This document shows positions 1 through 8,672 of a stretch of 64,000 bases of DNA, piece by piece. The translations under genes were made by a program, and so were the position numbers. Numbering within the stretch: the stretch's first letter is position 1; each line of letters opens with the position of its first letter. The notes under the pieces are model-generated. The model did no database searches. It saw nothing but the letters and a program-made list of their open reading frames with translations, and was not told the DNA's origin. Source of the DNA: PALSA-607 sp963737705 (GTDB taxonomy: Bacteria; Actinomycetota; Actinomycetes; Acidothermales; Acidothermaceae); the NCBI GenBank assembly GCA_963737705.1, contig CAVTTP010000006.1:124001-188000 (forward strand), read 5' to 3'.

Positions 1-213
1 CCCGACAATGCCGGCACTGTTGACAAGTATGTCGATGGGTCCGATACGGGCGGCGGCGGACGCGACGGCAACCGGATCTGCGACGTCAACGACGAAGTCG
101 GCGTCCGCGTGGATGTCCATCGTGATGACTTTGATGCCATCGCTCGCGAGTCGAGCCGCACAGGCGGCTCCGAGTCCGCTGAGTCCGCCTGTTACAAGCG
201 CGGTCTGTGTCAT
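1..213 (-). CDS. SDR family oxidoreductase, N-terminal fragment (cut by window start)
   Basis: Reading the minus strand from the ATG at 213 gives 71 residues that run off the window. The N-terminal cofactor motif TGGLSGLG fits the TGxxxGxG dinucleotide site of classical short-chain dehydrogenases, and VNSAG near the cut matches the family NNAG motif. The catalytic YxxxK lies outside the window. The neighbours are an arabinofuranosidase, a zinc dehydrogenase and a sugar-acid dehydratase, so a role in oxidising a sugar-derived alcohol or keto acid is likely by context only. Upstream lies a 44-bp element that is repeated in front of the arabinofuranosidase, which suggests co-regulation. The family call is firm; the substrate is unknown. 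Confidence 0.9.
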   Translation of the reverse strand, partial: MTQTALVTGGLSGLGAACAARLASDGIKVITMDIHADADFVVDVADPVAVASAAARIGPIDILVNSAGIVG

Positions 214-250
214 CGTCGAGCCTTCCTCGCTAGCGCAAACGCGTTTGGAT

Positions 251-294
251 GCGACGTCCGATAATCTCGCCTTACGGCTGGCAACGGTATAGCG
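251..294. promoter_or_regulatory. Shared upstream element, copy A
   Basis: A stretch of about 44 bp is almost identical to 1959-2001: 28 identical bases, a 1-base indel, then 15 identical bases, followed by weaker similarity for about 25 more. Copy A lies 38 bases upstream of the SDR start on the minus strand. It has the same orientation relative to the SDR as copy B has relative to the GH51 gene. This is probably a promoter/operator shared by the sugar cluster; the binding protein is unknown. Confidence 0.65.
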
Positions 295-345
295 GCCACG
301 TGCGGTTGGAGGGACAGCTCACCGCCACCCGAGGAATCGACAGCG

Positions 346-1863
346 TTAGAGACTCGCCGCTGGCGTGAGGCGAATCACGTTCCATGATTCGGGCTGCACC
401 GTCACCGTGCAGCCTGTCGGATCGACATCGCCGACCTGACTTACATGTGGAACTGCCCGAGCTGGCTGCGATTGGTCGTTGGTTGCCGCCCGTTGCGCTT
501 CGCCGCCGTAAGTAATGTGCTCCACAAGCCGCATCAGGGGTAGGCCTCGCCAAGCGACACGCAACGTCGTCGACTCCGTCTGAGAACGGTTTATCGCGAA
601 GATGGCAATGTCGCCGTTATCAGGGTCCCGTGTTGCCACGACATCGGTTAGGGGCACGTCGCCGTAAGCGCTCGTCTCGTGCCGCGGGGTGTCGACCCCG
701 AGTCGTAACACATCACCTTGTGCGTGCCGCGCAGTGAGAGAGAAAGGATAGAAAGTCGTCTGCCGCCATGCAAGACCGTCCGCCTCGGCGCGGATCGGTG
801 CAATGACATTAACCAGCTGCGCAAGACACGCGATTCCGATTCTGTCGGCATGCCGAAGCAGGGTCATGAGCAAACTACCGACGACCACGGCGTCGCGGAC
901 GGTGTACTCGTCCTCAATGAGCCGCGGTGCAATCTCCCAATCAGCGTTCGTGCGCCCAGCAAATCGCTGCGTGTACCAGACGTTCCATTCGTCAAACGAG
1001 AGTTGTAGCTTCCGCCCAGAATGCTTCTTGGCAGCAACGCGGTCAGCAATGGCAACGACACCGTCGATGAACTTGTCCATGCCGCACGCAGATGCGAGGT
1101 AGCTAGCGACGTCGTCACCAATGGGTTCGAAGTAGGAGTGCAATGAGATGTAGTCGACGTAGTCGAAGGCATAGTCGAGGGCAGTCGTCTCCCACGAACC
1201 GAACGTTGGCATCGAAGCGCCAGAACTGCCACACAGCACCAGGCGAATCGTCGGATCGACCTGTCGCATCGCCTTCGCGCACTCTGTTGCGAGGATGCCG
1301 TAGGCGTCGGCGTCCTTATGACCGATCTGCCATGGACCGTCCATCTCGTTGCCCAAGCACCACAGCTTGATGGCGTACGGTTCCGGATGCCCATGTTTCG
1401 CCCGTAGATCCGACAGGTAGGTGCCCCCCGGATGGTTGGCGTACTCGAGGAGGTCGCAGGCCTCTTGGATGCCTCGAGTGCCGAGATTGATCGCCATCAT
1501 CGGTTCGACGTCGGCTCGCCCACACCATGTCATGAATTCAGCGAGCCCGAACGCATTGGATTCGATCGATCGCCAGGCAAGGTCGAGCCGTCGAGCTCGT
1601 TCAGCGACCGGACCTACGCCGTCTTCCCATCGGTAGCCCGAGACGAAGTTGCCTCCGGGATAGCGCACCACCGTAACGCCGAGCTCTTTCGTAAGGTCCA
1701 GAACGTCCGTGCGAAGTCCGTCCGAATCAGCCTCAGGGTGGCCCGGCTCGAATACACCGCCGTAGACGCAACGACCAATGTGCTCGACAAATGAGCCAAA
1801 CAGCTTTCGCTCGACGGGAGCCACGATGGAGGCCGGGTCGAGCGTGACGTGACAGGTAAGCAC
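346..1863 (-). CDS. abfA: Alpha-L-arabinofuranosidase, GH51
   Basis: This 505-residue enzyme should release L-arabinofuranose from arabinan, arabinoxylan or arabino-oligosaccharides. The TIM-barrel motifs of GH51 are present: FGSFVEHIGRCVYGG near the N-terminus, VVRYPGGNF at about 65-73, the acid/base glutamate in CLGNEMDG (E173) and the nucleophile in LSFDEWNVW (E292), followed by the C-terminal beta domain. Length is typical for the family. There is no signal peptide, so it probably acts in the cytoplasm on imported oligosaccharides. It is divergent from a zinc dehydrogenase, and the shared 44-bp element lies in the gap. The family is certain; the natural substrate is inferred. Confidence 0.95.
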   Translation of the reverse strand: MLTCHVTLDPASIVAPVERKLFGSFVEHIGRCVYGGVFEPGHPEADSDGLRTDVLDLTKELGVTVVRYPGGNFVSGYRWEDGVGPVAERARRLDLAWRSIESNAFGLAEFMTWCGRADVEPMMAINLGTRGIQEACDLLEYANHPGGTYLSDLRAKHGHPEPYAIKLWCLGNEMDGPWQIGHKDADAYGILATECAKAMRQVDPTIRLVLCGSSGASMPTFGSWETTALDYAFDYVDYISLHSYFEPIGDDVASYLASACGMDKFIDGVVAIADRVAAKKHSGRKLQLSFDEWNVWYTQRFAGRTNADWEIAPRLIEDEYTVRDAVVVGSLLMTLLRHADRIGIACLAQLVNVIAPIRAEADGLAWRQTTFYPFSLTARHAQGDVLRLGVDTPRHETSAYGDVPLTDVVATRDPDNGDIAIFAINRSQTESTTLRVAWRGLPLMRLVEHITYGGEAQRAATNDQSQPARAVPHVSQVGDVDPTGCTVTVQPESWNVIRLTPAASL

Positions 1864-1958
1864 CGTGCTCCTTCTGATCTAGGAGTGCCGACTACTCGCG
1901 ACGCTTCTTCTGCGCCCCGTGAAGGCGCACGATGAGACAGCGCCAGCACGCCGAGATC

Positions 1959-2001
1959 GCGACGTCCGATAATCTCGCCTTACGGCGGCAACGGTATAGC
2001 G
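1959..2001. promoter_or_regulatory. Shared upstream element, copy B, between divergent GH51 and dehydrogenase
   Basis: This is the second copy of the element at 251-294. It lies in the 163-bp gap between the GH51 start (1863, minus) and the dehydrogenase start (2027, plus), so it could control both genes. An additional inverted pair CGAGAT...ATCTCG brackets its left half in this copy only. Confidence 0.65.
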
Positions 2002-2026
2002 ACGACATGCGATTGAAGGACAGGTC

Positions 2027-3040
2027 ATGCGAGCGTTGGTGATCTCCGCCCCGGGGGTTGCTGCGGTCGAAGACGTCGCGCCCCCCGTCGCCGGGCCAGG
2101 GGAAGTCGTCGTCGACGTTGAACGCGTCGGGGTGTGTGGCACTGACGTGGAGCTCTACACAGGCGAAATGCCATATTTGCACAACGGGATTTCGTCCTAT
2201 CCGGTGCGGCTCGGCCACGAGTGGTGCGGGACCGTCTCCGCTGTGGGCGCAGGTGTCGCGAGTTCATGGATAGGCACCCGAACGACGGGCGACACTCAGA
2301 TCGGCTGCGGTCATTGCTACCTCTGCCTGCACGGCCGACAGCACGCGTGCGAGAACCGGTCCGAGGTGGGTCTGCGCGGTCGCTATCCGGGGGCTCTCGC
2401 TGAGCAGCTTGTCGTCCCGGCTTCGTCGTTGCACGCCTTGCCCGACCAAGTTGACGCGACGGCTGGTGCGATGGTCGAACCCGGAGCCAATTCGTTGCGC
2501 GCAGCCTGGGGTGCGGCTATAGAGCCAGGTACTCCCGTACTCGTCCTTGGTGCCGGGACGATCGGGCTGCTCACCGCGCAGTTCGCAGTGGCACAAGGTG
2601 GCGAGGTCACCGTGGCAGATCGCTCGGAACGGGCACTGCGATTCGCAGAATCGCTCGGCGGTTTCGCCGTCTACAACATCGAGCAGCTTCCGACCGCGCC
2701 ATATGACGCTGTCATCGATGCATCGAACGATCCACTGCTCCCTGCACGAGTGGTTGATCTCGTCCAGCCTGGCGGGCGAGCAGTGTTCATCGGTCTGTCG
2801 GGGTCACCCAGCATGCTCGACTCTCGAGCGATGGTGTTCAAGGACATCACCGCCGTGGCGATCCTCAGCGGCTCACCGGGAATGGCATCAGCGGTCGAGC
2901 AGTACGCATCGGGCGCAGTCGATCCCAGGCCTCTTGTCGCCGCGACGATTGGTCTCGACGAGGTCCCGGCACTGTTCGCGGGAAATCGGCCTGCTGGAGC
3001 TGGACCAGGCCCGAAGGTGCATATCGATCCGCGCGGGTAG
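2027..3040 (+). CDS. Zinc-dependent medium-chain dehydrogenase (sugar/polyol type)
   Basis: This 337-residue MDR protein shows the catalytic zinc ligands C37 (VGVCGTD) and H64-E65 (GHEWCG), the structural zinc cysteines C94, C97, C100 and C108, and the NAD(P) motif VLGAGTIGLL in the Rossmann domain. The set resembles sorbitol, threonine or aldose dehydrogenases. Beside an arabinofuranosidase and an IlvD/Edd dehydratase, a plausible reaction is oxidation of L-arabinose or a related pentose to the lactone, the first step of an oxidative pentose route. That is inference from context. The start is an ATG preceded by AAGGACAG. It converges on the dehydratase, 8 bp apart at the stops. Confidence 0.88.
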   Translation: MRALVISAPGVAAVEDVAPPVAGPGEVVVDVERVGVCGTDVELYTGEMPYLHNGISSYPVRLGHEWCGTVSAVGAGVASSWIGTRTTGDTQIGCGHCYLCLHGRQHACENRSEVGLRGRYPGALAEQLVVPASSLHALPDQVDATAGAMVEPGANSLRAAWGAAIEPGTPVLVLGAGTIGLLTAQFAVAQGGEVTVADRSERALRFAESLGGFAVYNIEQLPTAPYDAVIDASNDPLLPARVVDLVQPGGRAVFIGLSGSPSMLDSRAMVFKDITAVAILSGSPGMASAVEQYASGAVDPRPLVAATIGLDEVPALFAGNRPAGAGPGPKVHIDPRG

Positions 3041-3048
3041 CACTGCGG

Positions 3049-4812
3049 TCAATGGGATTCGCGCGACACCTTGTCGCCGCTGGAGCCCTGCAGGAAATCC
3101 AGATCTGCGCCAAAATTTGCCTGCTGCACGGTCCGCACGTAGAGCTGTTCCCAGCCCCGCGTCGGTCGCGCATATGCATTGACTGTTGCCGCATCTGGCA
3201 GTCGGGTACCAAGCTCGGCGGCATCGATCTCGATGTCGAGACGCCGAGCGACAACGTCGAGCACGATGTAGTCACCGGTGCGGACCAGCGCGAGCGGTCC
3301 ACCAGCTGCTGCTTCAGGCGCTACGTGCAACACGACAGTGCCATACGCCGTCCCACTCATGCGTCCGTCACAGATGCGGACCATATCGCGTACACCTTGC
3401 TCGAGCAGCTTCTTTGGAAGCGGCAGGTTTGCGACTTCGGGCATGCCTGGGTAGCCCTTCGGCCCACATCCCCGGAGTATCAACACGGAGTCAGCATCGA
3501 CATCGAGATCTGGATCGTCGATGCGCGCATGCATGTCCTCGACCGAGTCAAACACCACTGCCTTGCCCCGATGTTGCATGAGGTGCGGTGACGCGGCTGA
3601 CGGCTTGATCACCGCCCCATCGGGCGCCAGATTTCCATACAGGATTGCGATTCCTGCATGGGCCTGCAGCGGCTCGCTACGCGGGCGGATGACCTCGCGA
3701 TCCCAGATCTGCGCGTCACCGAGATGGTCGACGAGCGGTTTCCCGGTGACGGTGAGTGCGGTCGGATCGAGCAGATCCCGAACTTCACGTAGTACCGCAT
3801 GTAATCCGCCGGCGCGGAAAAAGTCTTCCATGAGAAAACGGCCTGCTGGCTGAAGGTCGACGAGCAGAGGGACGGCGGAGCCAACCGAATCGAAGTCATC
3901 TTGGCGCAAGTCAATACCGAGCCTGCCGGCGATCGCCAAGAGGTGGACAACGGCGTTCGTCGAGCCGCCGATAGCCGCAAGTGCGACGATCGCGTTCAGG
4001 AACGATCCTCGAGTCAGCAAGCTCGACGGGGTCCGCTGAGTGGCGACCATCTCGACCGCGAGCCGACCGGTCTCATGCGCACTCTCGAGCAGTCGACTGT
4101 CGGCTGCCGGCGTGCCGGCCACACCCGGCAGCACCATGCCCAACGCTTCGGTGATCAGGCCCATTGTCGAAGCGGTCCCCATGGTGTTGCAGTGTCCGCG
4201 GCTGCGGATCATCGAGGACTCCGACTTGATGAACTGCTCATTCGACAGCGTCCCGGCTCGGACCTCCTCCGAGAGGCGCCACACATCAGTGCCACAACCG
4301 AGTGCCACACCCCTGAATGTGCCGGTGAGCATCGGGCCGCCGGGAATCACGACTGCGGGCAAGTCGACCGACGCCGCCGCCATCAGCAAGGCAGGTATGG
4401 TCTTGTCGCACCCTCCGAGCAGCACGACGCCGTCGATCGGGTTGGCGCGAAGCATCTCCTCGGTCGCCATCGCGGCCATGTTGCGCCACAACATCGCGGT
4501 GGGACGGACGAGGGTTTCCCCGAGGGAGACGACCGGCAGATTGAGCGGGATCCCGCCAGCCTCGTAGACCCCCTGCTTGACGCTCTCGGCGACTTCGTTC
4601 AAGTGCGCGTTGCAGGGCGTGAGATCGGACGCCGAGTTGGCGATGGCGATGTGCGGACGGCCATCGAACGCATGCGCTGGAAGGCCGCGACGCATCCATG
4701 CGCGGTGAATGTAGGCGTTGCGACTCGTACCGGCGTACCACTGGGCGCTGCGCTGCTCAACCAACTGCCTGCCCTCGCTCGGCCGTTGCTCTGGCAAGCG
4801 CCAGGGGGGCAC
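3049..4812 (-). CDS. IlvD/Edd-family sugar-acid dehydratase
   Basis: This 587-residue protein aligns with aldonate/dihydroxy-acid dehydratases that remove water from sugar acids to give 2-keto-3-deoxy acids, using an Fe-S cluster and magnesium. Visible family motifs are the cluster cysteines in TPCNAH, GGCDKT and RGHCNTM, SMIRSRGHCNTMGTASTM, and the C-terminal DGRMSGTAYGTVVLHV. The AWMRRG segment at the N-terminus is typical of the pentonate/sugar-acid branch rather than biosynthetic IlvD. With GH51 and the dehydrogenase next door, arabonate dehydratase is the best guess. Arabonate cannot be separated from xylonate, galactonate or similar acids by eye. Confidence 0.88.
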   Translation of the reverse strand: MPPWRLPEQRPSEGRQLVEQRSAQWYAGTSRNAYIHRAWMRRGLPAHAFDGRPHIAIANSASDLTPCNAHLNEVAESVKQGVYEAGGIPLNLPVVSLGETLVRPTAMLWRNMAAMATEEMLRANPIDGVVLLGGCDKTIPALLMAAASVDLPAVVIPGGPMLTGTFRGVALGCGTDVWRLSEEVRAGTLSNEQFIKSESSMIRSRGHCNTMGTASTMGLITEALGMVLPGVAGTPAADSRLLESAHETGRLAVEMVATQRTPSSLLTRGSFLNAIVALAAIGGSTNAVVHLLAIAGRLGIDLRQDDFDSVGSAVPLLVDLQPAGRFLMEDFFRAGGLHAVLREVRDLLDPTALTVTGKPLVDHLGDAQIWDREVIRPRSEPLQAHAGIAILYGNLAPDGAVIKPSAASPHLMQHRGKAVVFDSVEDMHARIDDPDLDVDADSVLILRGCGPKGYPGMPEVANLPLPKKLLEQGVRDMVRICDGRMSGTAYGTVVLHVAPEAAAGGPLALVRTGDYIVLDVVARRLDIEIDAAELGTRLPDAATVNAYARPTRGWEQLYVRTVQQANFGADLDFLQGSSGDKVSRESH

Positions 4813-4857
4813 TTCCCGTGCCCCGATCGTAGACGGATACCCCTTTGGGACCAGCCG

Positions 4858-5604
4858 GTGGTTGCTTATGATCGGAGCAGGATCGCTGATCCGGAGGATG
4901 TGCTGTCGGCGATACGACGTTACTTGCGGCGACTGCTCGACGAACTGCAGTCGCTGCTACGTGACGTCGGCGCAGCGTGGCAGTCCGGACGCCGTCCTTG
5001 GCTGGCGACCCTGGCCTGCCTGCTCATCGCGGGCGTCTACGGCGCTTGGCATGAGGAGCCCCAGAGCCACCAGACCCTCGTCAGAGTCGGCGACGCATAC
5101 GCCGGTCAACCGCTGCACGTCGAGCTGGTCCGGGTGCCGGCATCAGTCTTTCTCCCGACCTTCGACCTGCCGTGGTGGGCCGCGGTCATCCAGGTCGCTG
5201 CAGTCTTGGGCGTTGCGGAGCTGCTGCTAGGTCGTCCCGGTCTGACCCTCGTCGGCGGCCTCGCACAATTCGCCAGCACACTGCTCGCGCGGGTCATGAT
5301 CATCTACGGTGCTTCGGTTCACATCGGCCTCCCTCTGAGCCAAGCCGGCATCCTCGACACTGGCCCGTCGGGGATCACGACCGCGATCGGTGCGTGGCTG
5401 CTGGCGCGCCGACACGCGTACGCGACGTTGACGCTGCTCGTTGCCGCACTCACAGTCGCAGCGTTTGTGCAACCGAACATCGACGGGCGAGAACACGAGA
5501 CGGCGCTGTTCGTCGGGATCATGGCGGCCTTGCTGCAGGCCCGTCTTGGTGCGCCCGTTCGACAGCGACTTCACCGGGGCGATGCTCAGTCAACTCAGCT
5601 ATGA
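4858..5604 (+). CDS. Rhomboid-like polytopic membrane protein
   Basis: This protein of about 248 residues has six hydrophobic segments. The segment DTGPSGITTAIGAWL has the G-P-S-G arrangement of the rhomboid catalytic-serine helix, and a later helix begins REHETALFVGIMAALL with a histidine where rhomboids carry theirs. This suggests a rhomboid-like intramembrane protease or an inactive relative. I chose GTG 4858; GTG 4900 is possible but its GGAGG is too close. The frame stays open much further upstream, but that part is antisense to the dehydratase. The last 6 bp overlap the convergent GH63 gene. Function in the sugar cluster is unclear. Confidence 0.6.
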   Translation: MVAYDRSRIADPEDVLSAIRRYLRRLLDELQSLLRDVGAAWQSGRRPWLATLACLLIAGVYGAWHEEPQSHQTLVRVGDAYAGQPLHVELVRVPASVFLPTFDLPWWAAVIQVAAVLGVAELLLGRPGLTLVGGLAQFASTLLARVMIIYGASVHIGLPLSQAGILDTGPSGITTAIGAWLLARRHAYATLTLLVAALTVAAFVQPNIDGREHETALFVGIMAALLQARLGAPVRQRLHRGDAQSTQL

Positions 5605-6879
5605 CATGTCGAGGATGAGGCTGCTCCACGAAAAGTCGTGCGCGCCCTGCCCTGTCGCGTCGTACGGGTCGTAACACTCACGAAGTCCCGACAGGGCAAC
5701 CATGTGCTTCGTACGGCGCGAGAGCTCGCGGGCGACATCGTTGTATCCGTGTGTGCGCAAGCCGTCGCACAAGTACCAGTTCAGATTGACCCAAGACGAC
5801 CCTCGAAAGATTGCCTCGGCCGCAAAGTGCGGATCGAACGTGGGCTCGGTCGCGGCGACACTCGGGACGGGGTAGGGCAGCCAGAACTCTTCGTCGTTGG
5901 TGAGATGCCCCACAAGCCGCGTTGCTATGTCGGGAGGAACGTCTTCCAAGATCAACGGGAACAGGCTGCTGACCGTGAGTATCTTCACTTGAAGGGGTCG
6001 CGGACCGCCCTCGACGGCCAAACTCCGGTACGTGTCATAGAAGGCACCGCTTGGTTCGTCCCAACAGTCGCGCAGAAGCGCCGCCGTGGTGTTCGCCGCG
6101 ATCTGGCGCCACTGCGCTGCGGCATCAGCGCGTCCTTGCTCCTGTAGAAGACGGGCAAGCGCTCGAGCCGAACAGGCGTAGATGCTATTGACCAGCACGT
6201 CTTGCCAAGCGAAGACTCCGCGCCCACTGAGATCCTCGTCGGGGTCGCGGTCTGCGCCGTACGACGCAAACAGTTCTTGCATCGCTGCGTGCCACCGCAA
6301 AGAAATTCCATTGCCCTGCATGCCAGCCGGGATCCCCAACAGGCTGTCGTACTTTGGACTCATGTCGAGGCCCGACTCGTCAGGCTGAAATGTCGTCACC
6401 AAGCCCGTGTCCGCAACATCACGCCGAGTGTGCCACCACGACATGACGTCGACGAGGTCCGGCAGGACTTGCTCGACCCAACCCTTATCGCTGTTGGCTC
6501 GCCAGACGCGCTCCACCGCAAGTGGCAGAGCCGGTGGCTGCGTCGTCAGCGTGTGCCACCCGGCGGAGTCAACCGCGATGGTGAACTCGTTGGCGGCCCG
6601 TGTACGGAACTCGTCTTGCCACAGAACCATGTGCGGCAAGAAGCCAGACGGCTGCTTGGCAGCTAACAAGGTGCTGATCTCTGCTTGAGCTCGCATCGGG
6701 TCGTAGCGTGCTAGCGCGATCGCATGGAACGCGGAATCCCAGTTCCATTGGAATGGGTAGGTCTGCGTCGAAGGGCAGGTGTAGTCGTACTCAACGCGGG
6801 GCACTTGCGAAGCGCCCACGCGACGGTTCGCGTCGAGCACCGACCGCGCCATGGCATCGACGTCCGGCGAATGCGTCAC
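5599..6879 (-). CDS. GH63-type glycoside hydrolase (mannosyl-/glucosylglycerate hydrolase-like)
   Basis: This 426-residue (alpha/alpha)6-barrel protein has the motif QWNWDSAFHAIAL near residue 45 and ends with YDPYDATGQGAHDFSWSSLILDM. Both are characteristic of the MGH1-like branch of GH63, which includes bacterial mannosylglycerate and glucosylglycerate hydrolases and some alpha-glucosidases. DESGLDMSPKYD in the middle carries the probable acid residue. There is no signal peptide, so it is cytoplasmic. It lies 27 bp downstream of the chemoreceptor gene and is probably co-transcribed with it and sorC. A role in trimming an alpha-linked glycoside imported by the nearby ABC system is inferred. 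Confidence 0.82.
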   Translation of the reverse strand: MTHSPDVDAMARSVLDANRRVGASQVPRVEYDYTCPSTQTYPFQWNWDSAFHAIALARYDPMRAQAEISTLLAAKQPSGFLPHMVLWQDEFRTRAANEFTIAVDSAGWHTLTTQPPALPLAVERVWRANSDKGWVEQVLPDLVDVMSWWHTRRDVADTGLVTTFQPDESGLDMSPKYDSLLGIPAGMQGNGISLRWHAAMQELFASYGADRDPDEDLSGRGVFAWQDVLVNSIYACSARALARLLQEQGRADAAAQWRQIAANTTAALLRDCWDEPSGAFYDTYRSLAVEGGPRPLQVKILTVSSLFPLILEDVPPDIATRLVGHLTNDEEFWLPYPVPSVAATEPTFDPHFAAEAIFRGSSWVNLNWYLCDGLRTHGYNDVARELSRRTKHMVALSGLRECYDPYDATGQGAHDFSWSSLILDMS

Positions 6880-6906
6880 ATCGGCAAGGTTACCGATGCC
6901 AGGCGA

Positions 6907-8544
6907 TCAGGCTTCGACCTCGAACTTGTCGACGTTCACCCAGACGTAGCGCGAGTTCGGATTCGATTCGGCGAGCACCGTGAGTACGCAGACGTGCTCC
7001 CCACGCGGAAGAACCTGGCTTTGCCAAGCAAGCCCGCCCTGCTCCCGCTCGGGCGCGTACTGGTCGATGATCGTCGGCTCGCCCCCGTCGACTGACAGCG
7101 AGGCCTTGCCGTGGTTGGCGGCGACAACACCGTAGAACCTGATGCGGGTACCGACGAATCGAACCGTGCACGTGTCGCCGGGCATGCTGGAGTGCGCGTT
7201 CGAGCCGTCCGACTCAAGGTTCGCCGTTGCGTGGCCCCAGGTGCCTTCGAAGTTGCACTGGTTGATCCCCGTACCCATCACCTCGTTAGGTACGACCGTC
7301 ACCCCGTTGACTGTGGTCACACCTCGCACCGGGCCAGCTTCGACGTCCACACGGGTGTCTTCGACGTGATCGAAACGAAAGCGCTCGACGATCGAATGCA
7401 GCGTCTGTTCAATGGTCGCGACTTCAGCCGCAACAGTGCGTGCCTTGGCTCCTGCGTAGGCGCCGAGTCGCACCGCGTTCGTGAGCGACCGGACGCTCGA
7501 TGCGAGCGCAACGGACTGATCTGCAGCGTCTGCGGTGCTGCGCGCGATGGCCTGAGTCGTCGACGTCTGCTGCTCGACCGCAGCGGCGATGGAGTGCTGC
7601 CGCGTGCTCATGCCGTAGATCGTTTCGCTGACGCTTTGCATCGACGATCCAGCGTGTTCGGATCCCTCGTCGATCTCGCGCATGGTTGCGGCGACGTTGC
7701 CAGTCGCCGAGGCAGTTTGCTCGGCGAGAAGCTTGACTTCACTCGCCACTACCGCAAATCCACGGCCATGCTCGCCGGCACGCGCTGCCTCGATTGTTGC
7801 GTTCAAAGCCAGCAGGTGTGTTTGGCGGGCCACTCCGTTGATAAGTCGGAGAACTTCCTCGACCCGCTTCGAAGCTCCCCGCAGATCCTCGACACTCTTG
7901 CCGGCAACAGTGATCTGCTCGACCCCAGATTGGCCAAGGCCTGACGCGTCAATTGCGTGCGCAGCTACCTCGCGCATCGTCGCGGTGGTCTCCTCGGTGG
8001 CGCTCGCGATGAACTGAATGCTCTGCGAAACCTCAGCCGCCGCGCGCGCCGCAGCAGCGACCTCAACGACCGTGCCTTCAGATGCGTTCATCATCGACCA
8101 AGCAACCTCGTTCATGGTCTGCCAGCCACCCGCGAGCAAGTCCGCACAGCGGTCTGCCGCCGAAACCAATCCGCGCATCTCGAGAACGATGTCGCGCACC
8201 GCAATCTCGAGCTCGCGAAGCTGTCCTTCCGAAGTGACCTCGGCACGAACCCGCAGGTCGCCTCCGACGATCCGCTGCAATTCGCTGATCACGCCGTCCA
8301 TGGAGGCGTTCCTGCGGCCACGCACCAAGCCGGAGGCCAGCCCGCACAAGGCACTGATCAGGGCGACCGCGAATAGGTCGGCAAGCCCCGACACCGAGTG
8401 AAGCGCACCGGTGATCGCTAACACCGTGAGCGCCGCGGCCGTCGCCACGGCGGGGATCAGGTAGTCAGTGACCCGGACGGCGATGGCGAAAACGGGCACG
8501 TCGCTCGAGGTCGGACCATCGGACGCGGCGCGTGGAAGCGGCAT
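6907..8544 (-). CDS. Methyl-accepting chemotaxis-type receptor with C-terminal jelly-roll sugar-binding-like domain
   Basis: In this 545-residue protein, residues about 19-75 form two membrane helices with almost no periplasmic loop. Residues about 76-130 are a HAMP-like linker. Residues about 130-390 are the coiled-coil signalling domain with the conserved tip LLALNATIEAARAGEHGRGF and AVVASEVKLLAEQT. Residues about 408-545 then form a beta-rich domain with TVRFVGTRIRFYGVV, NHGKASLSVDGG, DQYAPER and VWVNVDKFEV. This is the galactose-binding-like jelly roll usually appended to glycoside hydrolases. By simple topology that domain is cytoplasmic. The gene sits between sorC and a GH63 enzyme in one direction. 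No che genes are in the window. Domain calls are strong; ligand sensing is inferred. Confidence 0.88.
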   Translation of the reverse strand: MPLPRAASDGPTSSDVPVFAIAVRVTDYLIPAVATAAALTVLAITGALHSVSGLADLFAVALISALCGLASGLVRGRRNASMDGVISELQRIVGGDLRVRAEVTSEGQLRELEIAVRDIVLEMRGLVSAADRCADLLAGGWQTMNEVAWSMMNASEGTVVEVAAAARAAAEVSQSIQFIASATEETTATMREVAAHAIDASGLGQSGVEQITVAGKSVEDLRGASKRVEEVLRLINGVARQTHLLALNATIEAARAGEHGRGFAVVASEVKLLAEQTASATGNVAATMREIDEGSEHAGSSMQSVSETIYGMSTRQHSIAAAVEQQTSTTQAIARSTADAADQSVALASSVRSLTNAVRLGAYAGAKARTVAAEVATIEQTLHSIVERFRFDHVEDTRVDVEAGPVRGVTTVNGVTVVPNEVMGTGINQCNFEGTWGHATANLESDGSNAHSSMPGDTCTVRFVGTRIRFYGVVAANHGKASLSVDGGEPTIIDQYAPEREQGGLAWQSQVLPRGEHVCVLTVLAESNPNSRYVWVNVDKFEVEA

Positions 8545-8621
8545 CGATGGCTCCAGGTCGAAGGGCGGACTCCCCCGTTAATCGACCGGAATCACAGCTA
8601 GTTGAGCCCTGAAGACCCGCT

Positions 8622-8672
8622 CTGCGCCCTACGACGAAGCGCGCTGCGCCCTACGACGAAGCGCGCTGCGCC
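8622..8672. repeat. 22-bp tandem duplication across the sorC stop codon
   Basis: The unit CTGCGCCCTACGACGAAGCG plus two bases occurs at 8622-8643 and 8644-8665 with a 7-bp third partial copy. One copy encodes the last residues and stop codon of the SorC protein, and the other lies just downstream. This looks like a slippage duplication of the gene 3' end. Confidence 0.85.

Noticed and set aside
3901..4857. Long 5' extension of the rhomboid-like gene
   Set aside because: This part is antisense to the IlvD/Edd dehydratase and has no hydrophobic or family character. The membrane protein begins near 4858.
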